Counted from the stretch's first letter, positions 8,169 to 18,042 are shown. The stretch: DNA of 64,000 nt from Bacteroides sp. Marseille-P3684 (GCF_900291465.1 NZ_LT985808.1:663363-727362); one strand, 5' to 3'. The notes: generated by a model not told the origin, from the sequence alone. Program-made: numbers and translations.

Positions 8169-10328
8169 TCAGGCTATCGTGAAGTCCAACTGTTTCTTCT
8201 CCAGGTTCGCGCGTGCCACTTTGATGCGCACCGGGTCGCCCAGGGAGAAACGTTTGTGGCGTTTCCGTCCGATGAGACAGTAGTTCTTCTCGTCGAAGTC
8301 GTAGTAGTCCTCCCCGAGGTCGCGCATGGGCACCATGCCCTCGCACTTGTTCTCGTTGATTTCCACATAGATGCCCCACTCCGTGATGCCGCTGATGGTC
8401 CCGTCGTACACTTCGCCGATGTGCTCGCTCATGAACTCCACCTGCTTGTACTTGATGCTCGCGCGTTCGGCAGAGGCAGCCACCTGCTCCATGTCCGAGC
8501 AGTGTTCGCACTTGTCCTCATACTTCTGCTGCTGCACGGAGCGTCCGCCGGCGAGGTAGCGCGTCAGCAGTCGGTGCACCATCAGGTCGGGATAGCGGCG
8601 GATGGGCGAGGTGAAGTGCGTGTAGTAGTCGAATGCCAGTCCGTAGTGGCCGATGTTGAACGTGCTGTAGCGCGCCTTCTGCATCGCCCGCAGCGAGACG
8701 GTCTCGATGAGGTTCTCCTCCTTCTTCCCCTGAATCTCGTCCAGCAGGTGGTTGAGCGAGCGCGACACGTCGGTCTTGGAGCCGGCAGTCTTCAGCTTGT
8801 AGCCGAACTTGACGATGAAGTTCTTCAGGTCCTCCAGCTTCTCCGGGTCCGGCAGGTCGTGGATGCGGTAGGGGAACACCTTCGGCTTGGCACCCCCGCG
8901 CACCTTGCCGATGCGCTCGGCAACCGTCCGGTTGGCAAGGAGCATGAACTCCTCGATGAGCTTGTGCGCGTCCTTCTGCACCTTGAAGTAGACGCTCAGC
9001 GGACGACCCGTCGCCTCGTCTATCTCGAAGCGCACCTCCATGCGGTCGAAGTTGATGGCGCCCGCTGCCATGCGCCGTTCACGCAGTATCTTGGCGAAGG
9101 TGTTGAGCTGCATCAGCTCGGCGGCATACTCGCCCTGACGTGCTTCCAGGATGTCCTGCACCTCCTCGTAGGTGAAGCGTCGGTTGCTCCGGATTACGGT
9201 GTGCGCGATGTGCGAGTCGCGGACGTTGCCCTTGTCGTCGATGCGGAAGATAACGGAGTACGCCAGCTTCTCCTCGTCGGGGCGCAGCGAGCAGATGAAG
9301 TTGCACAGCCGCTCGGGCAGCATCGGCACGGTGCGGTCCACGAGGTAGACTGACGTGGCGCGCTTGAACGCCTCCTTGTCGATGATGCTGCCTTCCTTCA
9401 CATAGTGGCTCACGTCGGCGATGTGCACGCCCACCTCCCACAGCCCGTCGCCGACACGGCGGATGGAGAGCGCGTCGTCAAAGTCCTTCGCGTCCTTGGG
9501 GTCGATGGTGAACGTCAGCACGTCCCTGAAGTCCTCGCGCTCCGCCAGGTCTTCCGCTGAAATCTCGGCAGGGATTTGCTCGGCGGCGCGTTCCACGTTC
9601 TCGGGGTAGGAGTAGGGCAGTCCGTACTCGGCGAGGATGGCGTGCATCTCGGTCGTATTGTCGCCCGCGCGCCCCAGCACGTCGATGACCTGCCCGATGG
9701 GGTTCTTCGCGTCGTCAGGCCACTCGGCGACCCGGACGACCACCTTGTCGCCGTCCTTCGCCCCCTTGAGCCGTTCCTTGGGGATGAAGATGTCGTTGGC
9801 GAGCGTCCGGCTCTCCGTCAGCAGGAAGGCGTAGTGGCGGTCGACCTTCAGCCGTCCGACGAAGGTGTCGTTGGCACGTTCGAGGATTTCGATGACCTCG
9901 CCCTCGCGCTCGCGGTTCTTGCGGCGGGCAAAGAGGGCGACGCGCACCTTGTCGTTGTTCATGGCGTGCGCCGAGTTGCGTTCCGCCACGAAGATGGGGG
10001 TGCTGCCGTCCTCGGGCAGGAGGGAGTTCTTCCCGTTGCTCTTGCGTTGGAACGTGCCCGTCACGATCTGGTCGGGGTTCTTGAGTTTGTAGCGCCCTTT
10101 CTCGGGTTCGCAGATGAAGTCGTCGGTGAGCATGTCCTGCAGGATGTCCAGGCACAGCATCTTGAGTGGGTGGGTGTTGAGCTTCAGTTCGGCATAGATG
10201 CGCTTGAGGCTGACGCTCTCGGGGGCGTTCAGCTGGATGAGGTCGGTGAGCTTTTCCACAAGCTGCTTCTTGGTCATCCGTTTGCCGCCCTTCTTTTCTT
10301 TCTTTACTTTCTTGTCTTTCTTTCCCAT
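8169..10328 (-). CDS. rnr: Ribonuclease R (RNB-family 3'-5' exoribonuclease)
   Basis: This 719-residue processive exonuclease degrades structured RNA and takes part in rRNA quality control. In order it has a lysine-rich start, a winged-helix-like N-terminus (about 18-85), cold-shock domains (about 88-225), the RNB catalytic domain (about 270-595) and a C-terminal S1 domain (about 640-717). The active-site cluster TIDPKDAKDFDDALS supplies Asp276, Asp282, Asp284 and Asp285. The length is typical. It is transcribed alone and converges on the FecR-like gene across copy 1 of the 559-bp element. It lacks the long C-terminal basic tail of the E. coli enzyme; the basic tract is at the N-terminus instead. 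Confidence 0.95.
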   Translation of the reverse strand: MGKKDKKVKKEKKGGKRMTKKQLVEKLTDLIQLNAPESVSLKRIYAELKLNTHPLKMLCLDILQDMLTDDFICEPEKGRYKLKNPDQIVTGTFQRKSNGKNSLLPEDGSTPIFVAERNSAHAMNNDKVRVALFARRKNREREGEVIEILERANDTFVGRLKVDRHYAFLLTESRTLANDIFIPKERLKGAKDGDKVVVRVAEWPDDAKNPIGQVIDVLGRAGDNTTEMHAILAEYGLPYSYPENVERAAEQIPAEISAEDLAEREDFRDVLTFTIDPKDAKDFDDALSIRRVGDGLWEVGVHIADVSHYVKEGSIIDKEAFKRATSVYLVDRTVPMLPERLCNFICSLRPDEEKLAYSVIFRIDDKGNVRDSHIAHTVIRSNRRFTYEEVQDILEARQGEYAAELMQLNTFAKILRERRMAAGAINFDRMEVRFEIDEATGRPLSVYFKVQKDAHKLIEEFMLLANRTVAERIGKVRGGAKPKVFPYRIHDLPDPEKLEDLKNFIVKFGYKLKTAGSKTDVSRSLNHLLDEIQGKKEENLIETVSLRAMQKARYSTFNIGHYGLAFDYYTHFTSPIRRYPDLMVHRLLTRYLAGGRSVQQQKYEDKCEHCSDMEQVAASAERASIKYKQVEFMSEHIGEVYDGTISGITEWGIYVEINENKCEGMVPMRDLGEDYYDFDEKNYCLIGRKRHKRFSLGDPVRIKVARANLEKKQLDFTIA

Positions 10329-10577
10329 AGCGGTAGAGGTTTATGGCATACGTTCCGCACGCCCGGTCCGTCGGTGTGTCTCCCGGTTGCCCGGTCCGTT
10401 GCGTTCCGGGCTTGCGGACGTCATGTTTGCAGTCTTCGGGTCCGTCGTCCGCATCCCCCGTTCCGGCGCGTCCGTCGGGAGGGACCACAGGCAGGTGCCG
10501 GGCGGACCCGATGTACAAAGTAAGTGATTTTCTGTGATAGTTCATGAGCAAAACGGGCTTATTTCAATAAGATGTCT

Positions 10578-10585
10578 TATCTTTG
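10578..10585 (+). promoter_or_regulatory. -7 box (TATCTTTG) of the SDR-PAP2 operon
   Basis: TATCTTTG lies 27 bases before the ATG of the SDR gene in the 284-bp divergent gap 10329-10612. The rest of that gap shows no other feature. Confidence 0.55.
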
Positions 10586-10612
10586 CAGCGAATTTGTAAC
10601 AAGAAGGCGAAA

Positions 10613-11620
10613 ATGAAGATACTCATCACCGGAGCCAGCGGCTTCATCGGAAGCTTCCTGGTCGAAGAGGCGCTCCGTCGCGGGATGGAGACCTGGGCAG
10701 GCGTGCGTGCGTCCAGCAGCCGCGCGTGGCTGCAGGATGCCCGTATCCGTTTCGCCGAGCTGGACTTGGGCGATGACCGCCGGCTGGAGGAGCAGCTGCG
10801 CCGCCACCGCGACACCGAGGGGGCATGGGACTATGTCATCCACTGTGCCGGGGCGACGAAGTGCCGCCGCAAGGAGGACTTCGACCGCATCAACTACGAC
10901 GCCACGTGCCGGCTCGTCCGTCTGCTCACGGAGCTGGGCATGGTGCCCCGGCAGTTCCTGTACATCAGTTCGCTGAGCGTCTACGGTCCCATCCATGAGA
11001 CCGACTACGCACCCATCTGCGAGCAGGACACCCCCCGCCCCGACACGGCTTATGGCAGGAGCAAGCTCCGTTCCGAGGAGTTCCTGCGCTCCACCCCCGA
11101 CAGTTTCCCCTACGTCATCTTCCGCCCCACGGGCGTGTACGGACCGCGCGAACGCGACTACTACCTCATGGCGCAGAGCATCAGCCGCCATCTGGACGTC
11201 GCAGTGGGCTTCCGCCGCCAGGACCTCACGTTCATCTACGTCAAGGACCTCGTGCAGGCTGTCTACCTGGCGATAGAGCGTGGCGTCACCCGCCGCGCCT
11301 ACTTCGTGAGCGACGGTCGGGTCTATTCGAGCCGTGCCTACTCCGACTACATCCGTGCCGAGCTGGGCAATCCCGCCGTCATCCGGCTCACCTTCCCCCT
11401 GGCGGTGCTCCGCGCCGTCTCGGTCGTGGCGGAGACGCTGGCAGGGCTGGCAGGGCGCAGCAGCACCCTCAACCGCGACAAGTATCACATTATGAAACAA
11501 CGAAACTGGCGTTGCGACATCACGCCCCTCGTCGAGGAACTGGGCTTCCGCCCTGCCTACGACTTGCAGCGGGGAGTGAGGGAGAGCATCGCCTGGTATA
11601 AACAACAAGGATGGCTTTAA
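10613..11620 (+). CDS. NAD-dependent epimerase/dehydratase (extended SDR)
   Basis: The protein is 335 residues starting at the ATG 27 bases past a TATCTTTG promoter box. The Rossmann motif TGASGFIG places glycines at 7, 10 and 13. The catalytic pair is Tyr147 and Lys151 (YGRSK), with Ser119/120 before it. The family acts on nucleotide sugars or, in some bacteria, on lipid intermediates such as oxidised ceramides. Its last 10 bases overlap the start of the PAP2-type gene, so the two are probably translationally coupled. A role in lipid rather than sugar metabolism is inferred from that partner only. Confidence 0.82.
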   Translation: MKILITGASGFIGSFLVEEALRRGMETWAGVRASSSRAWLQDARIRFAELDLGDDRRLEEQLRRHRDTEGAWDYVIHCAGATKCRRKEDFDRINYDATCRLVRLLTELGMVPRQFLYISSLSVYGPIHETDYAPICEQDTPRPDTAYGRSKLRSEEFLRSTPDSFPYVIFRPTGVYGPRERDYYLMAQSISRHLDVAVGFRRQDLTFIYVKDLVQAVYLAIERGVTRRAYFVSDGRVYSSRAYSDYIRAELGNPAVIRLTFPLAVLRAVSVVAETLAGLAGRSSTLNRDKYHIMKQRNWRCDITPLVEELGFRPAYDLQRGVRESIAWYKQQGWL

Positions 11621-12600
11621 ACTTACTCCAACGTACGGAAACACGCCGTGGGCTGTTTCCCATCGAGGTGGTCAGCCTCGCCTACGGGGCACTGACCACC
11701 GTGCTCATATTGTTCCTTCACGAACGCATGGACCACCCGTTGACGATGGTCCTCGAACGCATCGGCATTGCCGTGATCACGGTGTTGCTCCTGCTCATCT
11801 ACCAGCGCTACTCGTGCAAGCTCACGAGCTTCCTGCGCACGCTCTTCCAGCTCGGGCTGCTCGCCTACTGGTATCCGGACACCTACGAGTTCAACCGTCT
11901 CTTCCCCAACCTCGACCACCTCTTCGCCCACAGCGAGCAGGTGCTCTTCGGGTGCCAGCCCGCCATCGAGTTCAGCCGGCTGTTGCCGTCGGTGGGATGG
12001 AGCGAGGCGTTCAACCTGGGCTACTTCTCCTACTACCCGATGATAGCAGCCGTGGTGCTGTTCTACTTCATCGCGCGTTACCGTGAGTTCGACCGCACGG
12101 CGTTCGTCGTGCTGACGTCGTTCTTCATCTATTACCTTATATATATATTCGTCCCCGTCGCCGGACCACAGTACTACTTCCCCGCCATCGGGCTGGACGA
12201 AGTGGCGTTGGGACACTTTCGCGCCGTGGGCGACTACTTCAACCACCACTCCGAGCTGCTGTCTGCCCCGGGCGATGCCCAAGGCTTCTTCTACGGACTG
12301 GTGGAGATGTCCCAACAGGCGGGCGAACGCCCGACGGCGGCTTTCCCGAGCTCGCACGTGGGTATGTCCACCATCCTGATGCTCCTCGCGCTGCGTACCC
12401 GCAACCGTGTGCTTCCGCTGGTACTCCTGCCGTTCTACGTCCTGCTGTGCTGTGCGACGGTCTACATCCAGGCGCACTACCTCATCGATGCCCTCTGCGG
12501 CTTCGTCTCCGCCTTCGTGGTCTACGCCCTCGCTGTGAGTGCCTACCGTTTTTTCCTGCTCCGCGGAGCGTCGCTCCGTGAGGTGAAGGTGGAGAGCTGA
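11611..12600 (+). CDS. PAP2-superfamily membrane phosphatase / phosphotransferase
   Basis: This 329-residue protein has about seven membrane segments and the lipid-phosphatase signature. PTAAFPSSHVG carries His249, and YIQAHYLIDALCG carries His289 and Asp293. The overall form, with long loops before the PSSH motif and the VPVAGPQYYF stretch, resembles Aur1/inositol-phosphoceramide synthase-like members more than small undecaprenyl-PP phosphatases. The ATG lies inside the end of the SDR gene. Candidate substrates are sphingolipid or phospholipid head groups. This is an inference; the PAP2 family call itself is firm. Confidence 0.82.
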   Translation: MALNLLQRTETRRGLFPIEVVSLAYGALTTVLILFLHERMDHPLTMVLERIGIAVITVLLLLIYQRYSCKLTSFLRTLFQLGLLAYWYPDTYEFNRLFPNLDHLFAHSEQVLFGCQPAIEFSRLLPSVGWSEAFNLGYFSYYPMIAAVVLFYFIARYREFDRTAFVVLTSFFIYYLIYIFVPVAGPQYYFPAIGLDEVALGHFRAVGDYFNHHSELLSAPGDAQGFFYGLVEMSQQAGERPTAAFPSSHVGMSTILMLLALRTRNRVLPLVLLPFYVLLCCATVYIQAHYLIDALCGFVSAFVVYALAVSAYRFFLLRGASLREVKVES

Positions 12601-12636
12601 CGAGCCACGCACACATCCACTTAACTACATACTACT

Positions 12637-14010
12637 ATGAGAAAGTACCTTTGCTTACTGCTGCTCCCCCTGCTGCTCGGTGCCTGCGCTTCGAGCCGGG
12701 AGGAAGCCCCCATGCCCTACTCCCAGCGCATGGTCGAGTCGCACGGACTGGGCGACTTCTACTGCAACCGCCATCACCAGGCGAAGCTGGACACCACCGG
12801 ATGGGACTACGTGTCCGGACTCGTTGCCAACGCCGTCCTGAAGGCATGGCAGCTCTATCCCGAGAAGACTGCCTACTATGACGCCGTCAAGGCATTCGCC
12901 GACCACAACACCAATGCCGACGGGTCGATGATACTCAGCAAGAAGGGCACCTCCGCCCTGCGCCCGAGCAACATCGACGACCTCCCCGCGGGCAACATCT
13001 ACTTCACCCTCTACCGCGAGGAGATGCGCAAGGGCAACACCCAGGATGCCGAACGTTACCGACGCGCCGCCACCCTCATCCGCAACACCCTCAAGTACAA
13101 CCATTCGCGTATTGCCGAAGGACTGCCCGGCGCCGGCGGATTCTTCCACAAGGCGACTTACCCGAACCAGATGTGGCTCGACGGACTGTTCATGGGCTCG
13201 CCCATCTACGCCCAGTGGCAGTACACCTTCGGTGCCGACAGTGTGGACAACAATAACGAGAGCTGGAGCGACATCGCCCTTCAGTTCAAGACCATCCACC
13301 GCTACACCTATAACCCCGAGAAGCAACTGAACTACCACGCCTGGTCCGCCACGCCCGACGCGCCGGACTCCTTCTGGGCGAACAAGGAGGAACCCTTCAA
13401 GGGATGCAGCCCCGAGTTCTGGGCACGCGGCATGGGCTGGTACTTTGCCGCGCTGGTCGACGTGCTGGAGTTCATGCCTCGCGAGCACCCCGACCGTGCC
13501 GCCGTCGACTCCATCCTGCAACAGGTGGCTGCCGGCGTCGCCCGCTGGCAGGACCCGCAGAGCGGCGTGTGGTATCAGCTCATGCAGTATGACGCCACGA
13601 AGACTGCCGACGGCAAGGGCGACACCGTGGATGGCGAGACCTACAACGTGGGCACCGCCCCCAACTACCTCGAAGCGTCCGCCTCGGGCATCTTCACCTA
13701 CGCCTTCCTCAAAGGAATCCGACTGGGCCTGCTCGACGCTGCTACCTACCGTCCCGTGGCAGAGAAAGCCTATGCCGGTCTGCTCAAGACCTTCATCCGG
13801 GAGAGCGACGGGCGGACGGACATCGTGCGTACCTGCGCTTCCGCCGGACTCGGTCCGCAGAAGAACCCCTCCCGCACCGGTACGGTGAACTACTACCTCT
13901 GCGGTAAGGACGTGACCATCGTGGAGAACGAAGGCAAGGCTATCGGCACGTTCATCCTGGCGTCCGTCGAATACGAACAGAGCAAGCAACAGGACACGAC
14001 AGACAAGTGA
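12637..14010 (+). CDS. Glycoside hydrolase family 105 lipoprotein (unsaturated glucuronyl / rhamnogalacturonyl hydrolase)
   Basis: This 457-residue protein has a lipoprotein signal (LLLGAC, Cys17), so it is exported and membrane-anchored. The (alpha/alpha)6 barrel motifs of GH105 are visible: YPNQMWLDGLFMG, FWARGMGWYFAALVDVLE and YLEASASGIFTYAFLKGI. The family removes the unsaturated uronic acid left at the non-reducing end by pectin or other polysaccharide lyases. No lyase, SusC/D pair or regulator is adjacent, so it stands outside a classical PUL. It starts 36 bases after the PAP2 gene, possibly in the same transcript. The 79-nt structured element begins 3 bases after its stop. Confidence 0.88.
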   Translation: MRKYLCLLLLPLLLGACASSREEAPMPYSQRMVESHGLGDFYCNRHHQAKLDTTGWDYVSGLVANAVLKAWQLYPEKTAYYDAVKAFADHNTNADGSMILSKKGTSALRPSNIDDLPAGNIYFTLYREEMRKGNTQDAERYRRAATLIRNTLKYNHSRIAEGLPGAGGFFHKATYPNQMWLDGLFMGSPIYAQWQYTFGADSVDNNNESWSDIALQFKTIHRYTYNPEKQLNYHAWSATPDAPDSFWANKEEPFKGCSPEFWARGMGWYFAALVDVLEFMPREHPDRAAVDSILQQVAAGVARWQDPQSGVWYQLMQYDATKTADGKGDTVDGETYNVGTAPNYLEASASGIFTYAFLKGIRLGLLDAATYRPVAEKAYAGLLKTFIRESDGRTDIVRTCASAGLGPQKNPSRTGTVNYYLCGKDVTIVENEGKAIGTFILASVEYEQSKQQDTTDK

Positions 14011-14012
14011 CC

Positions 14013-14091
14013 ACTTCCCCCTTCGGGGATACATGCACGGACACGCCTCCAGGGACTATCTTCCTTGGGGGCGTGTCTGCTTATGTATGCC
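14013..14091 (+). repeat. 79-nt structured intergenic repeat, copy A
   Basis: It aligns without gaps to 18070-18148. A small CCCC/GGGG hairpin (CCCCCTTCGGGG) is followed by a long stem GGACACGCCTCCAGGG with its partner ending in GGCGTGTC, and an outer ATACAT / ATGTAT pairing. No T-run follows, so it is not a simple terminator. The short reading frame that crosses it (14033-14224) is not a credible gene. Confidence 0.75.
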
Positions 14092-14247
14092 GACTGTCCG
14101 CCGGACGGACATGTCCGTGGAAAGGCTGTTGACCGTCCGTCCGGTCACACGAATGCAACAGGACTGTTACGGTAGCTTAAAAGTCGTGAAAGACGGATGT
14201 AACACGAACGGTGTTTCTTTGTAGCGTCAAAACATAAACGCAAGCAA

Positions 14248-17049
14248 ATGAGAACTTTCGCAAAGGCAACGAGCCTGTTGCTCCTTTCAACCGTACTGTG
14301 CAACCCGGCGTCGGCGGACAACAAGAGTGCAGACCCCGCCGTCGGTGTCATCCGTGGACGAGTGGTTGACGCGGACAAGCGTACCCTCCCCGGAGCCTCC
14401 ATCTACATCGAAAACCTCAAGGCCGGAGTGGTGAGCGACGCCAACGGCTTCTATACACTGACGAACCTGCAACCCGGTACCTACAAAGTCAAGGTGAGCT
14501 ACGTGGGCTATGAACCCATCTACCTCACACTCGCCGTGCCCGAAGGGAAAACGGTCGAACGCGACATCACACTCAACGAAGGCCTCGAACTGCAGGAGGT
14601 CGTCATCGGTGGTGTCTTCCGCGGACAGAGCCGTGCCCTCAACCAGCAGAAGAACAAGATGGGCGTGGTCAACGTCGTCTCCTCGGACCAGGTGGGCAAG
14701 TTCCCCGATTCCAACATCGGAGACGCCCTCAAGCGCATCAGTGGCATCAATGTCCAATATGACCAGGGAGAGGCCCGCTTCGGACAGGTCAGGGGCACGT
14801 CGCCCGACCTCACCTCGGTGACCATCAACGGCAACCGCCTCCCTTCGGCGGAAGGCGACGTGCGCAACGTGCAGCTTGACCTGATCCCCTCGGACATGAT
14901 ACAGACCATCGAGGTCAACAAGGTGGTCACCGCAGACATGGACGCCGATGCCATCGGCGGCTCCATCAACCTCATCACGAAGAACTCCCCCTACGAACGT
15001 ACCTTCAATGCCACACTCGGCAGCGGCTACAACTGGGTCAGCCAGGACCCGCAGCTGAACTTCGGACTGACCTACGGCGACCGCTTCTTCAACGACCGCC
15101 TGGGCGTCATGGCTGCCGTCTCCTACCAGAACGCACCCATCGGTTCGGACGATGTGGAGTTCGAGTATGACCTCGATGACAACGGGGAGAAGTTCCTGAC
15201 CAGTGCCGAAACGAGACAGTACTACGTCACCCGTCAGCGCCAGAGTTACTCCCTCTCGCTCGACTATGATATCAACCCCAACCACAAACTCTTCTTCAAG
15301 GGTATCTACAACCGGCGTCACGACTGGGAAAACCGCTACGCCGTCGCCTACAAGGACCTGGAGAAGGCTGCCGACAACGAGGCGGAAGTGGAGATTGAGA
15401 CCAAGGCAGGCGGACATGACAGGCACCACGCCCGTGTGGAGCTCCAGCAGACCATGGACTTCTCGCTCGGCGGAGAGCACCTTTTCGGCAACCTGATGGT
15501 GGACTGGGGAGCTTCCTATGCACGGGCGAGCGAGGACCGTCCCGAGGAACGCTACTTCAAGCTCAAGCAGGAGGGACTCGGTCTGCACGTCGCCGACCCG
15601 TTCACCCGCTTCCCCTACGTCACCGACAACATCAGCCTGCACGAGGGCACATGGGAGGTCGACGAGCTGACGAACTCCAACCAGGACATTCACGAAACGG
15701 ACGCCAAGTTCCACCTGGACTTCGAGCTGCCCTTCCGGAAGGGAGAGTTCGGCAACAAGCTCAAGTTCGGAGCCAAGTACGCCCACAAGTCCAAGACGAA
15801 GGACATCGTGCAGTATGAGTATCAGGACGACTACACCAACAAGTACGGCAACGACTACATGAACCACCTCTCCAGCCAGATACGCGATGACTACATGCCC
15901 GGCAACGGACAATACAAGCCCACCGACTTCGTCCGCAAGGACTACATCGCCGACCTCGACTTTGCCTCCCTCGAAGGGGAACGCGTCTGGGAAGAGTCGT
16001 CGGGCAACTTCGACGCCGCCGAGAACGTGACCTCCGCCTACCTCCGCTTCGACCAGCAGCTCGGACGGCACCACCAGCTCATGCTTGGCGTCCGTATGGA
16101 AGCAACCCGGCTGGAGTACGAAGGCTGGAACTGGACCAAGCCCGGCGACGCAGAGGAAGAAGCCGGCATGGAGGAAGGCATCGTCAGCACCGGCAAGCAG
16201 AAGAACAACTACGTCAATGTCCTCCCGAGCATCCTCTACAAGTGGGACGTGAACGACGACTTCAAGGTGCGCGCCTCCTTCACCAACACCCTGGCACGTC
16301 CGAACTACGTGGACCTCGTCCCCAACGTGGCGCTGGACCTCGACGACGAGAAGGTCACCATCGGCAATCCCGACCTGACGCCCGCCCTCTCCTATAACTT
16401 CGACCTCAGCGCGGACTACTACTTCAAGAGCATCGGACTGGTCTCGGCTGGCGTGTTCTATAAGCGCATAAACGACTTCATCGTCGAACAGCGCACCAGC
16501 GGCGACTACGCAGGCTACCCCGGCGTGGACTTCAAGGAAATCAAGACCTCCATCAACGGCGGCGACGCCGACCTGCTGGGTGTGGAGGTAGGCTTCCAAC
16601 GGGACTTCGGCTTCATCGCCCCCGCCCTGAAGTGCCTGGGTTTCTATGGCAACTACACCTACACCTGGTCGCGAGTGAACCACTTCAACTTCGCCGGACG
16701 CGAGAACGAGAAGGACCTGCGCATGCCCGGTTCGCCCGAACACATCGCCAACGCCTCGCTCTACTTCGAGAAGGACGGATGGAACGTCCGCCTGTCCTAC
16801 AACCACGCCTCCGAGTTCATCGACGAGATGGGCGAGCACGCCATGCTCGACCGATACTATGACGCCGTCGACTACATGGACCTGAACGCCTCCTACACCT
16901 TCGGCAAGAAAATCAAGTGTACCGTCTACGGCGAGGCGAACAACCTGCTCAACCAACCCCTGCGCTACTACCAGGGCACGAAGGAGCACACCATGCAGGC
17001 TGAGTACTATGGCGTGAAAGTGAACGCAGGCATCAAGGTCGCCTTCTGA
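14248..17049 (+). CDS. TonB-dependent outer-membrane receptor with carboxypeptidase-regulatory-like N-terminus
   Basis: This 933-residue protein takes up a large or scarce nutrient across the outer membrane using TonB. It has a signal peptide (residues 1-24), a carboxypeptidase-D regulatory-like domain at about 30-110 (VVDADKRTLPGASIYIENL), a plug domain at about 115-240 (SDQVGKFPDSNIGDALKRISG) and a beta-barrel to the C-terminal VKVNAGIKVAF. No SusD partner follows. Instead a secreted phosphoesterase starts 46 bases later, suggesting uptake linked to a phosphorylated substrate. The plug is like the TonB-Xanth-Caul class rather than SusC. The ligand is unknown. Confidence 0.9.
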   Translation: MRTFAKATSLLLLSTVLCNPASADNKSADPAVGVIRGRVVDADKRTLPGASIYIENLKAGVVSDANGFYTLTNLQPGTYKVKVSYVGYEPIYLTLAVPEGKTVERDITLNEGLELQEVVIGGVFRGQSRALNQQKNKMGVVNVVSSDQVGKFPDSNIGDALKRISGINVQYDQGEARFGQVRGTSPDLTSVTINGNRLPSAEGDVRNVQLDLIPSDMIQTIEVNKVVTADMDADAIGGSINLITKNSPYERTFNATLGSGYNWVSQDPQLNFGLTYGDRFFNDRLGVMAAVSYQNAPIGSDDVEFEYDLDDNGEKFLTSAETRQYYVTRQRQSYSLSLDYDINPNHKLFFKGIYNRRHDWENRYAVAYKDLEKAADNEAEVEIETKAGGHDRHHARVELQQTMDFSLGGEHLFGNLMVDWGASYARASEDRPEERYFKLKQEGLGLHVADPFTRFPYVTDNISLHEGTWEVDELTNSNQDIHETDAKFHLDFELPFRKGEFGNKLKFGAKYAHKSKTKDIVQYEYQDDYTNKYGNDYMNHLSSQIRDDYMPGNGQYKPTDFVRKDYIADLDFASLEGERVWEESSGNFDAAENVTSAYLRFDQQLGRHHQLMLGVRMEATRLEYEGWNWTKPGDAEEEAGMEEGIVSTGKQKNNYVNVLPSILYKWDVNDDFKVRASFTNTLARPNYVDLVPNVALDLDDEKVTIGNPDLTPALSYNFDLSADYYFKSIGLVSAGVFYKRINDFIVEQRTSGDYAGYPGVDFKEIKTSINGGDADLLGVEVGFQRDFGFIAPALKCLGFYGNYTYTWSRVNHFNFAGRENEKDLRMPGSPEHIANASLYFEKDGWNVRLSYNHASEFIDEMGEHAMLDRYYDAVDYMDLNASYTFGKKIKCTVYGEANNLLNQPLRYYQGTKEHTMQAEYYGVKVNAGIKVAF

Positions 17050-17094
17050 GGCCATCAACTGACAAAGCTTTATTAACAATCAAACAAAACCCTT

Positions 17095-18042
17095 ATGAAC
17101 ACACTGAAAAGACTTACCTTCCTCTGCCTCCTGCTCTGCACGGCTGCCCTTGCTGCCGTGGCACAGGACGCCGCGAGCTGGGCGAAACTGGAGAAAAGCG
17201 TCAACTTCTACATCGCCAATGACCTCGGACGCAACGGCTACTACGACCAGAAGCCCATCGCCGAACTGATGGGCCGTATGGCCGAGACCGTCGGCATCGA
17301 GTGCGTGGTGGCTGCCGGCGACGTGCACCACTTCGAGGGCGTCCGCAGCACATCCGACCCGCTGTGGATGACCAACTATGAGCTCATCTACAGCCATCCC
17401 GAGCTGATGCTCCCCTGGCACCCCATCCTCGGCAACCACGAGTACCGCGGCAACACGCAGGCGGTGCTCGACTATGCCGGCGTCAGCGCACGCTGGGAGA
17501 TGCCCGCCCGCTACTACACCTTCACCGTGGAGGACAACGATGTCACCGTGCGCGTGGTCATGCTCGACACGACTCCGCTCATCGACAAGTACCGCGAGGA
17601 CACCGCCGGTTACCCTGACGCCTGCCGCCAGGAGGTGGAGCCGCAACTGAGCTGGCTCGACCGCGTACTCACCGACGCCCGCGAGGACTGGGTCATCGTC
17701 GTGGGGCACCACCCCATCTTTGCACAGACGGAGAAGAGCGAGAAGGAACGTCTCGACATGCAACGCCGTGTGGACACCGTCCTGCGCCGGCATGACAACG
17801 TCGCCATGTACGTCTGCGGACACCTCCACACCTTCCAGCACATCCGCCGTCAGGGGACGGACATCGACTACGTGGTCAACTCGTCCGCTTCGCTGAGCCG
17901 CGAGGTCAGCCCCACCGAGGGGACACAGTTCTGCAGCGGTGCGACCGGGTTCTCCCTCGTCGCCGCCGACAAGGACCGCCTCTGCCTCTACATGCTCGAC
18001 AAGGACGGCAAGGTGCTCCACACCGTCAGCAAGACACGCTGA
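17095..18042 (+). CDS. Secreted calcineurin-like metallophosphoesterase
   Basis: This 315-residue protein has a signal peptide (about residues 1-23, cut near AVAQD). Metal-ligand motifs of the family are in order: a degenerate first motif near NDLGRNGYYD, AAGDVHHFEG, GNHEYRG, VVGHHPIFA and CGHLHTFQHI. It resembles tartrate-resistant/purple acid phosphatases and probably removes phosphate from a monoester in the periplasm. It is co-oriented with the TonB receptor at 46 bases and likely shares its transcript. The usual first DxH motif is not obvious here; NDLG is its likely equivalent. Confidence 0.85.
   Translation: MNTLKRLTFLCLLLCTAALAAVAQDAASWAKLEKSVNFYIANDLGRNGYYDQKPIAELMGRMAETVGIECVVAAGDVHHFEGVRSTSDPLWMTNYELIYSHPELMLPWHPILGNHEYRGNTQAVLDYAGVSARWEMPARYYTFTVEDNDVTVRVVMLDTTPLIDKYREDTAGYPDACRQEVEPQLSWLDRVLTDAREDWVIVVGHHPIFAQTEKSEKERLDMQRRVDTVLRRHDNVAMYVCGHLHTFQHIRRQGTDIDYVVNSSASLSREVSPTEGTQFCSGATGFSLVAADKDRLCLYMLDKDGKVLHTVSKTR

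Noticed and set aside
14287-17079. A 930-codon open frame antisense to the TonB receptor gene
   Set aside because: The plus strand encodes a full receptor with signal peptide and domain motifs; long antisense frames are expected in GC-rich genes.
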